64,000 nt of DNA from Candidatus Rokuibacteriota bacterium (GTDB lineage Bacteria; Methylomirabilota; Methylomirabilia; Rokubacteriales; CSP1-6), in the NCBI GenBank assembly GCA_016184365.1, contig JACPCW010000071.1:80363-144362 (forward strand), in the 5' to 3' direction. Of the stretch, positions 15,311 to 24,188 are shown in pieces. The notes under the pieces are model-generated. The model did not search any database. It had not been told where the DNA came from and worked only from the letters and a program-made list of their open reading frames with translations. Each line of letters starts with the position of its first letter. The first letter of the stretch is position 1. The position numbers were made by a program, and so were the translations under genes.

Positions 15311-15774
15311 GCGGTCGGGCCCTTCAGCAGCTCTTCGGCGACGCGCTTCACGTCGCCGGCCTCGACCTGGCCCTTGTGCGTCTTCATGACGTCGCCGACC
15401 AGGCGGCCGATCTGTTTCGGATCGCTGATGGCGAGCGCGCTGATGCGCTCGCGCACGAGATCGCGGACGGCGGCGGCGTCCATGCCTTTCGGCAGGAACC
15501 GCTCGCAGAACGCGATCTCGAAGCGGAGCTCCTCGGCCTGGTGCGCGCCGCTCGTGCCGATCTTCTCGTACTCGGCGAGCGCCTTCTGCAGCTGCTTGCG
15601 GTAGCTGCCGATCACGTCCGTCACGAGCGCGTCGTCGACCTGGCCGCTGAAGCCCCTGGCCGTCGTGCGCTCGGTGAGCCGCGTCTTGAGCATGCGAACG
15701 ACGTTGGCCGTGCGGAGATCCTTGCCGCGGATCGCCTGCTTCAGCGTGTCGTTGAGCTCCTGCTCGACCGCCAT
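15307..15774 (-). CDS. GatB/YqeY-domain protein
   Basis: 155 residues, the standard YqeY size: VEQELNDTLKQAIRGKDLRT, NVVRMLKTRLTERTTARG, a mid segment EELRFEIAFCERFLPKGMDA, and the tRNA-binding-type tail IGRLVGDVMKTHKGQVEAGD. The domain is shared with GatB of the tRNA amidotransferase; the stand-alone protein's role is unclear. The ATG at 15774 lies 1 nt from the end of the isomerase gene, and the 3' end overlaps the phosphodiesterase start. Confidence 0.9.
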   Translation of the reverse strand: MAVEQELNDTLKQAIRGKDLRTANVVRMLKTRLTERTTARGFSGQVDDALVTDVIGSYRKQLQKALAEYEKIGTSGAHQAEELRFEIAFCERFLPKGMDAAAVRDLVRERISALAISDPKQIGRLVGDVMKTHKGQVEAGDVKRVAEELLKGPTA

Positions 15775-15775
15775 G

Positions 15776-16582
15776 CTAGTCGAGGAGCGCCCCGGGTTTC
15801 CTGGGGCGGTCCGAGCGTCGGGGGGTTTGGGGGGCCATTTCGGGGCCCCCCATTTCCAACAATCGTCCGAAGCCGCGGATCTCCCGCGTGAGGCCGATCG
15901 CGCGGAACGACGTCCAGATGCACGACTGGTTCGACGTGACGACGGGCTTGCCGACACGCCGCTCGAGCTCGTCCACCGCCTCGACGGATCGCCACGCGGT
16001 GCACGAGCACACGAGCACGTCGGCGTCGGGCCGGCAGACTTGTGACGCGAACGCGATGACGTCGTCCGGGTCCTGGTCGTTGATGCCCTGGTTGCCGGCC
16101 TTGGCGGCGCGCGGCTCGCCCTCGACGTTGAGCACCTCGAAGCCGAGCGCCTCGAGATAGGCGCGCAGCCGCCGGTTGTTCCAGTCGGGATACGGCGTCG
16201 CGACGGACACGCGCTTCGCGCCGAAGAAGCGCAGCGCTTCGGCGACGGACGGCGCGGCGGCGACGGCGGGGACGCCCGCGGCTTTCGTGATCGTCGCGAG
16301 CATGTCCTGGTCCCAGCCGGGACCTCTATAGAAGCTGCCGGTGGTGCAGCCGTACGCGATGACGTCGACGCTCGCGGTCGCGAGCGTCTTCGCGCCGACC
16401 TCGATGTCCTGGTTCATGCGGTCCATGCCGGCTTCACCGGCGCCTTCGCCGAACGCGTCGTTGGTGAGCCACATGCGTTGCCCGTGCACGGTGACGTCGC
16501 GCGGCACGACCATCTGGAAGTCGGCCTCGAACGTCGTGTTCGTCGACGGGACCATCACGCCGATCCGCTTTCTGAGCGCCAT
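15776..16582 (-). CDS. Asp/Glu racemase-fold isomerase or decarboxylase (maleate isomerase-like), repeat-derived tail
   Basis: 268 residues. The start KRIGVMVPSTNTTFEADFQM is typical of maleate cis-trans isomerase/arylmalonate decarboxylase. The two catalytic cysteines are in DVIAYGCTTGSFYRG and VLVCSCTAWRSVEA. The natural domain appears to end near RGFGRLLE; the last 25 residues (GGPEMAPQTPRRSDRPRKPG and on) are encoded by hairpin element copy B. The TAG lies 1 nt before the GatB/YqeY start, so the insertion pushed the stop to the edge of the next gene. GGAGG precedes the ATG at 16582. Confidence 0.87.
   Translation of the reverse strand: MALRKRIGVMVPSTNTTFEADFQMVVPRDVTVHGQRMWLTNDAFGEGAGEAGMDRMNQDIEVGAKTLATASVDVIAYGCTTGSFYRGPGWDQDMLATITKAAGVPAVAAAPSVAEALRFFGAKRVSVATPYPDWNNRRLRAYLEALGFEVLNVEGEPRAAKAGNQGINDQDPDDVIAFASQVCRPDADVLVCSCTAWRSVEAVDELERRVGKPVVTSNQSCIWTSFRAIGLTREIRGFGRLLEMGGPEMAPQTPRRSDRPRKPGALLD
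15789..15852 (+). repeat. Bipartite GC-hairpin element, copy B (inside a coding region)
   Basis: First hairpin GCCCCGGG-TTT-CCTGGGGC at 15789-15807, then CCGAGCG and a G-run, then the second hairpin TGGGGGGCC-ATTTCGG-GGCCCCCCA at 15828-15852. It is antisense to transcription and lies within the 3' end of the isomerase gene, where it is translated. Confidence 0.83.
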
Positions 16583-16617
16583 CCGCGCCTCCGCATGAAC
16601 GAGTGATTTGCCTGGCC

Positions 16618-16623
16618 ATAGTA
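16618..16623 (-). promoter_or_regulatory. -10-like box of the isomerase-YqeY-phosphodiesterase operon
   Basis: TACTAT on the minus strand, 35 nt before the ATG at 16582; GGAGG lies between. A weak TTCGAC stands 15 nt further upstream. Confidence 0.38.
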
Positions 16624-16645
16624 CAGTGGAACCGCGACGTCGAAG

Positions 16646-17575
16646 ATGCCCGTGGAACCCCGAGAGCGCTCCGTTCAGATCGTCGTCACGCCCGGTTCCG
16701 GTGAAGGCCGCGCCATGGCCCGCGCCGGGCGGTTGCGCCGCCTGCTGCGCCAGCGTGGCTGGGCGTGCCGGCAGCTCGCGTTTTCGAATCTCGCCGACCT
16801 CACGCGCTGGGCGCGCACGACCGAGCCCGATTTCTCGCATCTCGTCGCCGTCGGCGGCGACGCCACCCTGTCCGCGGCGGCGAAGCTCGCCGTGCGCCGC
16901 GCGATTCCGTTCGTGCCGGTGCCGAACGGCTTCGGCAACGTCTTCGCGCGCGTGTTCGGTCACTCCGAGCGCGCGGAATCCGTGATCCCGCTGCTCGCGA
17001 CCGGCCAGGTGCGCATGGTCGACGTCGGGGTCGCCGGCGACGAGATCTTTCTGTCCCATCGGAGCTACGGCTTCCTCGAGCAGGTGCAGGCGACGGCCGA
17101 GCGCGGGCGACAGCAGCCGCGCGGCCGGCTGCTTCGCCATCTCTGGTACTACGGCGTGGCGCGGGACGTGCTGTTCCAGATGCCGTTACCGAGCATCGCG
17201 GTCGAGATCGACGGCCGGCCGGTGGCCGACGACGCCGTCCTCGTCACGGTCGCGAACGTCGAGACGTATCGCGGGTTTCTCTCGCTCACGCCGTCCGCCT
17301 CGCCGATCGACGGCCTGTTCGACGTCTGCATCGTGCCCCGCATCGGCAAGCTGCGACTCACGGCGAAGCTGCTGCAGATGATGGCGCGCGCGCCCGGACG
17401 CTGGCGCGGCGTGTTGCTCTACCGCGGCAGTCGCGTCGCGATCACGACCGAGGGACGTCGCGACGAGCTGCGCGTCTCGCGGAAGGCGCTGCCGGTCCTC
17501 ATCCCGGCCGGTTCGATGGAGGCGCTCCGCCAGCGGACCGTCGACGAAGACGCGCCGGTGATTCAGGCCTCGTAG
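16646..17575 (+). CDS. Diacylglycerol/lipid-kinase-like protein with altered GGDGT motif
   Basis: 309 residues, DAGK catalytic-domain layout. The usual NPxSG opening is present as VTPGSGEGRAMARAGRLRRL. The nucleotide motif, normally GGDGT, reads LVAVGGDATLSAAAKLA, so Gly is replaced by Ala. FVPVPNGFGNVFARVFG is the expected substrate-side motif, and the C-terminal half GLFDVCIVPRIGKLRLTAKL is typical of DgkB/YegS proteins. It would phosphorylate diacylglycerol or a related lipid, or be a low-activity variant. Its 3' end overlaps the convergent membrane-protein gene by 77 nt. Confidence 0.83.
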   Translation: MPVEPRERSVQIVVTPGSGEGRAMARAGRLRRLLRQRGWACRQLAFSNLADLTRWARTTEPDFSHLVAVGGDATLSAAAKLAVRRAIPFVPVPNGFGNVFARVFGHSERAESVIPLLATGQVRMVDVGVAGDEIFLSHRSYGFLEQVQATAERGRQQPRGRLLRHLWYYGVARDVLFQMPLPSIAVEIDGRPVADDAVLVTVANVETYRGFLSLTPSASPIDGLFDVCIVPRIGKLRLTAKLLQMMARAPGRWRGVLLYRGSRVAITTEGRRDELRVSRKALPVLIPAGSMEALRQRTVDEDAPVIQAS

Positions 17576-18539
17576 CCGACGCGGTCTCGTTCCACCGCAT
17601 CGCGCCCATCACGACGAGCCCGATCACGATCCACGCGACCTGCCGCGCCCGCCGGACGAGGCTGAACGCGATGCCCGCCGCCGCGCCGAGCCCGAGCGCG
17701 CCGAACGCCGCGGCGTTGGCGCCCTCGAAGGCGCCGAGGCTCGCCGGCACCATGAAGCTCGCGAACCGGACGCCGGAGCCGAGCGCTTCGATCACCGTGG
17801 CGGTGAGGATGCCGGCGCGAATGTCGAGCGCCCAGAGCACGAGGAACGCCTCGACCGCGCCGAGCAGCCAGCCGAGCGTATGGAAGCCGACGGAGAGCAG
17901 GAGGCGGCGCCAGTCGCGGCGGTAGTACTCGCGCAGCGACTCGTCGAGCTGCGCGGCGTATTCGGGCGCCGCGATGAGACCGAAGCGCGCCATGAGCTTG
18001 CCCATGCGCGCGACGAGTCCCGTGACCTGCGCGCCGACGAATCCGCCGACGGCGACGATTTCGATGCCGAGCAGCCAGAGCATGCCGCCGATGACGTTCG
18101 CCTCGACGGGCAGGGCGACCGACGCGAGGAAGATGCCGATCAGGAGGAAGATCGCCTGCCCCATGACGATCGTGGTCTTCGCGATGACGACGGACGGCAC
18201 GCTCTCTTCGTAGGTGACGTCACGGCGGATCAGCCACGCCTTGACCGCTTCGCCGCCGACGGAGCCGAGCGCGGTGACGAGGTTCAGCGCCTCGCCGGCC
18301 AGCCGGGCCCCGTACAGCCGCCAGTACGGCACGCTCGCGTGGGTGAACGCGTAGCGCCACGCGAGCGTGTCGGCGGCGGTGATGAACGCATAGGGGACGC
18401 AGATCAGTGCAAACTTCCACCACGCCAGCTGTCCGAGGACGCCGACGATCGCACCGGCGCCGATGCGATAGACGAGGAAGGCGATGAGCACGACGCCCGC
18501 GATCAGCAGACCGGTCTTGATGTGGCGCACACTTGCCAT
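17499..18539 (-). CDS. Flippase-like integral membrane protein (lysylphosphatidylglycerol-synthase TM family)
   Basis: 346 residues with about eight membrane spans: GLLIAGVVLIAFLVYRIGAG, WWKFALICVPYAFITAADTL, then LGSVGGEAVKAWLIRRDVTY, the signature of this family. Further spans are IVMGQAIFLLIGIFLASVAL, LLGIEIVAVGGFVGAQVTGL, and a C-terminal FMVPASLGAFEGANAAAFGA. HpnL- and AglD-type relatives move lipids or glycolipids. The last 30 residues are basic and overlap the lipid-kinase gene, so the true tail may be an extension. Neighbours (lipid kinase, PAP2) suggest lipid metabolism. Confidence 0.85.
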   Translation of the reverse strand: MASVRHIKTGLLIAGVVLIAFLVYRIGAGAIVGVLGQLAWWKFALICVPYAFITAADTLAWRYAFTHASVPYWRLYGARLAGEALNLVTALGSVGGEAVKAWLIRRDVTYEESVPSVVIAKTTIVMGQAIFLLIGIFLASVALPVEANVIGGMLWLLGIEIVAVGGFVGAQVTGLVARMGKLMARFGLIAAPEYAAQLDESLREYYRRDWRRLLLSVGFHTLGWLLGAVEAFLVLWALDIRAGILTATVIEALGSGVRFASFMVPASLGAFEGANAAAFGALGLGAAAGIAFSLVRRARQVAWIVIGLVVMGAMRWNETASATRPESPARLRRRSAGGAPPSNRPG

Positions 18540-18606
18540 CCCTTCAATGAGTGTGCCACCGGCCGCATTTTCGTGGGAATACTGAGTGCATGGCCGAGGC
18601 GAGTCC

Positions 18607-19341
18607 GTGAAGGTCCTGCGCGGCCGGAAGCCACGACTCCTGCTGTCCGGCGCCTTCGTGTCGCTGATCGGCTACCTGTCGCTCGCCGTGTTCGCGGCGC
18701 AGCAGGAGTTCTTCGCCGCCGACTACGGCACGCGCGCCTGGGTGCGCCTGCTGCAGTACGAAGCGCTGCAGGTGCCGTTCACCGTCGTCACGCATCTCGG
18801 CGACTGGCTGGGACTTGTCCCGCTGATCCTGCTCGGGATGGCGCTGCTGTGGCGGGTCCACCGCCGGTGGGCGATCGCGCTGCCGGTGCTGATGACCGGG
18901 GCGTGGGCCCTGCAGATCGCGACGAAGTGGGCCGCGGCTCGGCCGCGACCGAATCTCGATCCGTGGGGATTCCCGAGCGGCCACGTGCTGAGCCTGGTCG
19001 TCTTCTTCGGGCTCGTGATCTATCTGGTCGTGACGGCCTCGAAGCGACGCCGGCGATGGCGCGCGCTCGCGTGCGGCGTGTGCATCGTCACCGTCACGCT
19101 CGTGGCGTTCAGCCGCCTGTATCTCGACCGCCACTGGCTGTCCGATCTGGCCGGCGGTCTCACGATCGGGATGGCGTACCTGCTGGCGGCGATCTGGATC
19201 GTCGAGGTCGTCGTCGCCGGCTACGGCTCCGCGGAGCCGGCCGAAGACGAGGTCGTCACCGTCGTCGAGGACATGGTCGCGACCGCCGAAGCCGTGAGGG
19301 TCCCGGAAGAGCCGACCGGCGCGGCGCGACGCTCGCCATGA
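18607..19341 (+). CDS. PAP2-family membrane phosphatase
   Basis: 244 residues from the GTG at 18607. Membrane spans alternate with the three acid-phosphatase motifs: KWAAARPRPN (KxxxxxxRP), FPSGHVLSLV (PSGH) and SRLYLDRHWLSDLAGG (SRxxxxxHxxxD). These enzymes dephosphorylate lipid phosphates such as phosphatidate or undecaprenyl pyrophosphate at the outer face of the inner membrane. The acidic tail after residue 215 is unusual and may be a soluble extension. A GTG at 18586 is an alternative; GAGGCGAG precedes 18607. Confidence 0.88.
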   Translation: MKVLRGRKPRLLLSGAFVSLIGYLSLAVFAAQQEFFAADYGTRAWVRLLQYEALQVPFTVVTHLGDWLGLVPLILLGMALLWRVHRRWAIALPVLMTGAWALQIATKWAAARPRPNLDPWGFPSGHVLSLVVFFGLVIYLVVTASKRRRRWRALACGVCIVTVTLVAFSRLYLDRHWLSDLAGGLTIGMAYLLAAIWIVEVVVAGYGSAEPAEDEVVTVVEDMVATAEAVRVPEEPTGAARRSP

Positions 19342-19388
19342 AGTGCACGAGAGACAACGACACCGCGTGCGTGTAGCATCCGCGCGCC

Positions 19389-21488
19389 ATGCGCCGTCTC
19401 GCCGCGCTGCACGCCGTCGTCGCCCTCGCGGTCGCCGGCGCGCTCGCGCCGCTCGCGTGTGCCCAGACGCCGTCGACACCTCCCGCCGGTGACCCGCCCG
19501 CGCGCCTCGATCCGATCGTCGTCACGCCGGGCCGCATCCAGCAGCACGCGGGCGACGCGCCGGCGAGCGTGACCGTCATCGGTGGCGCCGACGCGCGGCG
19601 ATCGCCGAGCCAGACCGTCGACGATCTGCTGCGCCAGGTGCCGTCGTTCAGCCTGTTCCGTCGCTCGTCGAGCCTCGTCACGCATCCGACGGCGCAGGGC
19701 GTGTCGCTGCGCGGGATCGGACCGAGCGGCGCCAGTCGCGCGCTCGTGCTCGTCGACGGCATCCCGCTCAACGATCCGTTCGGCGGCTGGGTGCCGTGGC
19801 GCCGCATCCCGATGGCGTCGATCGAGCAGATCGAGATCGTGCGCGGCGGCGGCTCGGCGGTCTGGGGCAACGGCGCGCTCGGCGGCGTCGTCCACGTGAT
19901 CACGCGGCGCCCGCGCGAGCGCACGATCGCGGCGGAAGGCAGCCACGGCTCGTTCGACACGACGAACCTCGACCTCTTCTACGGGGATGCCTACGGCCCG
20001 CTGCGTCTCGCGCTGTCCGGCAACTGGTTCGAGACCGGCGGGTTCAAGATCGTGCGGCCGTCGCGCGCGGGGCCCGTGGACATCGATGCCGACTCCACGC
20101 ACGGCGTGTTCAACGGCCGGCTGGAATTCTCGCCGTCGCGGGACGTGACGCTCTTCGTCTCGGGCAACCACTTCGACGAGGAACGGCAGAACGGAACGCG
20201 GATCCAGGTCAACGACACGCGCGCGCGGTCGCTCGCGACCGGCGCCAGCGTGCACACGCCCGACGGCAGCGACTGGCAGCTGAACGTGTTCTGGCAGCGG
20301 CAGATCTTCCACAGCGTGTTCTCGTCGCAGGCGAGCGACCGGACGTCCGAGACGATCGTCCTCGATCAGCGGTCGCCCTCCGTCTCCGTCGGCGGCTCGC
20401 TCGGCTGGACGCGAACGTTCGGCGCGCACACGTGGCTCGCCGGGCTGGACGGGCGGTGGATCGAAGGCGAGACCGACGAGGAAGTGTTTCTCGGCACCAC
20501 GGGCGCGTTCCTGCGCATCCGGCGCGCGGGCGGCGAGCAGGTCTTCGGCGGCGTGTACGTCCAGGATTCGACCGCGGTCACGAAGGCGCTCGAGATCGTC
20601 GTCGGCGTCCGCGGCGACTACGTCAGGTCGTCCGACGGCCGGCGCAAGGACGTGCCGCCCGCGGCCGGCGTTCCCGCGCGCCAGCGGTTCTCCGACATCG
20701 AATACGTGATCCCGAGCCCGCGCATCGCCGCGCTCTGGCGCGCGACGCCGGGCACGGACGTGCAGGCGTCGATCTACCAGGGCTTCCGCGCGGCGACGCT
20801 GAACGAGCTCTACCGCGTGTTCCGCGTCCGCAACGACGTGACGGTCGCGAACGAGCATCTCGAGCCGGAGCGGCTGACGGGCGGCGAGCTCGGCGTGCGC
20901 CAGCGGTGGGGCCTCGTCGATGCGCGGCTGACCGGCTTCTGGAACCAGGTGCAGGACCAGATTCTCAACGTCACGACGGCGACGCCGCTCTTCGACTGTC
21001 CCGCGGGCACGACGTGCCGGCAGCGCCGCAACGTGGAGCTCACGCGGATTCGCGGCCTCGAGGGCGAGGTGGAAGCGAAACCGGCGCGCGACGTGCGCGT
21101 GACCGCCGGCCACCTCTATACCGACGCCACCGTGCTCGAGGCGACCACGCTGCGCACGCTCGAAGGCAAGCGGCTCGCGCAGGTGCCGGCGCACGTGACG
21201 ACGCTCGGCGTGCGCTGGGACCGCCCGGCGTGGGTGAACGTCGGCGTGGGCGCGCGGTTCGTCGGCGGGCAGTTCGAGGACGACCAGAACACGCTGCCGA
21301 TGGGCCGCTACACCGTGCTCGACGCCCACGTCTCGCGGACGCTCGCGCCCCGGGCACCGTGGGGCACCGTCTTTCTCGCCGTCGAGAACCTCACCGACGA
21401 GACGTACGCGGTCGCGCGCACCGGCGAGGGCGTCGTGTCGATCGGCACGCCGCGGTTCGTGCGCGGCGGGCTCCGGCTGAACTTCTAG
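19389..21488 (+). CDS. TonB-dependent outer-membrane receptor
   Basis: 699 residues. Signal peptide about 1-26 (LHAVVALAVAGALAPLACAQ), then a TonB-box-like DPIVVTPGR. The plug domain runs about 55-165 with TVDDLLRQVPSFSL, LRGIGPSGASRALVLVDGIP and IEQIEIVRGGGSAVWGNGAL. The rest is a beta-barrel ending GGLRLNF with the C-terminal Phe needed for BamA recognition. It imports a siderophore, cobalamin or similar compound using TonB energy. No riboswitch or Fur box was recognised upstream, so the ligand is open. TAGCAT ends 9 nt before the ATG. The histidine kinase follows 34 nt downstream. Confidence 0.93.
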   Translation: MRRLAALHAVVALAVAGALAPLACAQTPSTPPAGDPPARLDPIVVTPGRIQQHAGDAPASVTVIGGADARRSPSQTVDDLLRQVPSFSLFRRSSSLVTHPTAQGVSLRGIGPSGASRALVLVDGIPLNDPFGGWVPWRRIPMASIEQIEIVRGGGSAVWGNGALGGVVHVITRRPRERTIAAEGSHGSFDTTNLDLFYGDAYGPLRLALSGNWFETGGFKIVRPSRAGPVDIDADSTHGVFNGRLEFSPSRDVTLFVSGNHFDEERQNGTRIQVNDTRARSLATGASVHTPDGSDWQLNVFWQRQIFHSVFSSQASDRTSETIVLDQRSPSVSVGGSLGWTRTFGAHTWLAGLDGRWIEGETDEEVFLGTTGAFLRIRRAGGEQVFGGVYVQDSTAVTKALEIVVGVRGDYVRSSDGRRKDVPPAAGVPARQRFSDIEYVIPSPRIAALWRATPGTDVQASIYQGFRAATLNELYRVFRVRNDVTVANEHLEPERLTGGELGVRQRWGLVDARLTGFWNQVQDQILNVTTATPLFDCPAGTTCRQRRNVELTRIRGLEGEVEAKPARDVRVTAGHLYTDATVLEATTLRTLEGKRLAQVPAHVTTLGVRWDRPAWVNVGVGARFVGGQFEDDQNTLPMGRYTVLDAHVSRTLAPRAPWGTVFLAVENLTDETYAVARTGEGVVSIGTPRFVRGGLRLNF

Positions 21489-21522
21489 CAACGGCGCGCA
21501 GCGGTAGGTATCCTCCCTCCGG

Positions 21523-24177
21523 ATGGCCGGTCGCCCGCGTCGTACGCTCGGTTCGCACCTCGTCCTCGTCGTGCTGCTCTCACTGCTGCCGCTCGCCGCC
21601 TTCGCCGGCGGGCTCATCCTGTGGGAAGCGCGGCAGCAGCGCGCGACGATCGAGCGCGGCGTCGTCGACACCGCACGCGCGCTGCTGACCGCCGTCGATC
21701 GAGAGCTCGCCGGCACGATCGGCGCGCTGGAAGTCATCGCCACGCGCGACGTGTTCGACCGCGGCGACGTTCCCGCGATGTACGAAAGCCTGCGGCGCGT
21801 CCTCGGCAGCCAGCCGCAGTGGTTGACGATCCACGTCGCGTCCCCCGACGGCCGGCAGCTCGTGAATCTCCGCCGCCCGCTCGGCCAGCCGCTGCCCGAC
21901 GTCCCGGAGCGGGAGAGCTTCGATCGCGTGGTGCGCACGCGCACGCCTCATATCGGGAGCGTCGTGTTCGGTCCGGTGGTGCAGCAGTACTCGATCGGCG
22001 TGCGCGTGCCCATCCTCCGCGGCGACGAGCTGCGGTACGTGTTGACGGCCGTCATTCCCGCGGCGTCGTTCGACCTCATCCTGCGCTCGCAGCGCCTGCC
22101 GGGCGACTGGCTCGGCGCGATCGTCGATTCGCGCCATCTGCACATCGCCCGGTCGCGCGCGCCCGACCGGTATCTCGGCAAACCGCTGGAGACGCCGCTG
22201 GTCGACGCGCTCGCGCGCGCGCCGGAAGGATTCATCCCGTCGCGGACGCTCGAAGAACAGGAGGTCTACGCGGCGTACAGTCGCTCGGCGACCACGGGGT
22301 GGTCCGTCGCGCTCGGTGTCCCCGAGGAGTCGGTGGATCTCGCGTTCCGGCGATCGCTGACCGGTCTCCTCGGCGGCGGCCTCATTGCCGCGCTCGCCGG
22401 CGGCGTGCTGGCGCTGATCACCGGTCGGCGGCTGGCCCGTCCCATCGCGGCGCTGGCCGGCGCCGCGCCGGCGATCGTCCGCGGCGAGCGGCCGCGGCTC
22501 CCGGCGCCGCCGGTCGCGGAGATCGCGACGCTCACGGAGGCGCTCGAAGTCGCCGCCGCGGATCGGGAGCGCGCGCTCGCCGAGCTGCGGCGCACCGACC
22601 GGCTGCTGCAGGCGGTGTTCGCCGGCACGACGGACGCGGTGTACGTGAAGGACCTCGACGGCCGGTACCTCACGATCAACGAGGCCGGCGCGCGGCTGCT
22701 CGGCGCGCCGGCCGCGGCCGACGTCGCCGGGCGCGACGACGCGGCGTTCTTCTCGGCGGAGTCGGCGCGGCGCATCGCGGCGCAGGACCGCGCGGTCATC
22801 GAGACCGGCCAGACGCGGACCGTCGAGATCAACGCGCTCGGCCTCTCGGACGGCGTCGCGCGGACGTATCTGTCGACGAAGGCGCCGTATCGCGATGCGG
22901 ACGGCCACGTCATCGGCGTCATGGGCATCACGCGCGACATCACCCCGCGGCGCCTCGCCGAAGAGGAGCGCGCGCGGGCCCTCGAGCGGGAGCAGGAGGC
23001 GCGGACGGAGGCCGAGATCGCGAACCGCGCGAAGGACGAGTTCCTCGCCATGCTGTCGCACGAGCTCCGGACGCCGCTGAACGCCGTCTATGGCTGGGCC
23101 CGCATGCTGCGCCGCGGACAGCTCGACCCGAGCGCGTCGTCGCGCGCGCTCGAAGTCATCGAGCGCAACGCCACCTCGCAGCTGCAGCTGATCGAGGATC
23201 TCCTCGACGTCTCCCGGATCATCACCGGCAAGATGCGCCTCGACGTGCGGCCGGTCGACGTGCCGAGGGTCGTGTCGGAGGCCATCGACGCGATGCGGCC
23301 GGCCGCCGACGCCAAGAGCATCCGGCTCCAGACCGTGCTCGATCCGGACGCGGGGCCGATCATGGGCGATCCCGACCGCCTCCGGCAGATCGTGTGGAAC
23401 CTCGTGTCGAACGCCGTGAAGTTCACGCCGCGGGCGGGACGGATCGACGTCGTCGCGCGCCGTGTGAACTCGCACGTCGAGATCGAAGTCAGCGACACGG
23501 GCGAGGGCATTGCGGAGAACGTGCTGCCGTACGTCTTCGATCGCTTCCGCCAGGCGGACAGCACGTCGACCCGCGCGCACGGCGGGCTCGGCCTCGGCCT
23601 GGCGCTGGTGCGCCATCTCACCGAGCTCCACGGCGGCAGCGTGACGGCACGGAGCGGCGGAGAAGGTCTCGGCGCGACGTTCGTCGTCAGGCTGCCCGTG
23701 AGCATCGTCCGGCCGGACGCGCCGGCCGAGACGCATTCGACGGCGCGGCCGAGCCCGGCCGCGGCGCTGCAGTTCCCGCGCTCGCTCGAGGGCGTTCGCG
23801 TGCTCGTCGTGGACGACGACGAGGACGCGCTCGAGCTCGTCGCGACGATGCTGCGCGAAGCCGGCGCGGAGCCGCGGACGTGCGCGTCCGCGGCGAGCGC
23901 GATGGCGGAGCTCGCCGAGTGGCGCCCCGACGTGCTGCTGTCGGATCTCGAGATGCCGGGCGAGGACGGCTACGCCCTGCTCCGTCGCGTGCAGGCGCTC
24001 GAGCGTGAACGGGGCACGCGCCTGCCGGCGGTGGCGCTGACCGCGTATGGGCGCATCGAGGATCGCGTGCGTACGCTGTCCGCCGGCTTCGCGATGCACC
24101 TGCCCAAGCCCGTCGATCCCGCCGAGCTCGTCGCCGTCGTCGGCGCCATCGCCCGTCGCGGCCCACCCGCCGTGTAA
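21523..24177 (+). CDS. Hybrid sensor histidine kinase/response regulator
   Basis: 884 residues. TM1 at about 10-28 (LVLVVLLSLLPLAAFAGGLI), an extracytoplasmic dCache-like sensor to about 275, TM2 at about 280-300, then a HAMP-like stretch. A PAS domain lies at about 355-480 (LLQAVFAGTTDAVYVKDLDG). HisKA has the phosphoacceptor in AMLSHELRTPLNAVYGW; HATPase has QIVWNLVSNAVKFTP, SDTGEGI and GGLGLGLALVRHL. The receiver (about 760-884) has VLVVDDDEDALELV, phospho-Asp in LLSDLEMPGEDG and Lys in HLPKPVDP. No DNA-binding output, so it probably feeds a phosphorelay. Gene order after the TonB receptor hints at sensing an imported ligand. Confidence 0.94.
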   Translation: MAGRPRRTLGSHLVLVVLLSLLPLAAFAGGLILWEARQQRATIERGVVDTARALLTAVDRELAGTIGALEVIATRDVFDRGDVPAMYESLRRVLGSQPQWLTIHVASPDGRQLVNLRRPLGQPLPDVPERESFDRVVRTRTPHIGSVVFGPVVQQYSIGVRVPILRGDELRYVLTAVIPAASFDLILRSQRLPGDWLGAIVDSRHLHIARSRAPDRYLGKPLETPLVDALARAPEGFIPSRTLEEQEVYAAYSRSATTGWSVALGVPEESVDLAFRRSLTGLLGGGLIAALAGGVLALITGRRLARPIAALAGAAPAIVRGERPRLPAPPVAEIATLTEALEVAAADRERALAELRRTDRLLQAVFAGTTDAVYVKDLDGRYLTINEAGARLLGAPAAADVAGRDDAAFFSAESARRIAAQDRAVIETGQTRTVEINALGLSDGVARTYLSTKAPYRDADGHVIGVMGITRDITPRRLAEEERARALEREQEARTEAEIANRAKDEFLAMLSHELRTPLNAVYGWARMLRRGQLDPSASSRALEVIERNATSQLQLIEDLLDVSRIITGKMRLDVRPVDVPRVVSEAIDAMRPAADAKSIRLQTVLDPDAGPIMGDPDRLRQIVWNLVSNAVKFTPRAGRIDVVARRVNSHVEIEVSDTGEGIAENVLPYVFDRFRQADSTSTRAHGGLGLGLALVRHLTELHGGSVTARSGGEGLGATFVVRLPVSIVRPDAPAETHSTARPSPAAALQFPRSLEGVRVLVVDDDEDALELVATMLREAGAEPRTCASAASAMAELAEWRPDVLLSDLEMPGEDGYALLRRVQALERERGTRLPAVALTAYGRIEDRVRTLSAGFAMHLPKPVDPAELVAVVGAIARRGPPAV

Positions 24178-24188
24178 TACTCAGCGTC

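Noticed and set aside
19341-19389. Cobalamin riboswitch or Fur box before the TonB receptor
   Set aside because: The gap is only 47 nt and contains no recognisable B12-box or Fur-like palindrome.
19221-21944. 907-codon minus-strand open frame over the TonB receptor
   Set aside because: No domain, repetitive Arg/Ala/Glu composition, and the opposite strand encodes a clear receptor.
21580-24099. 839-codon minus-strand frame over the histidine kinase
   Set aside because: Antisense shadow of a complete multi-domain kinase.
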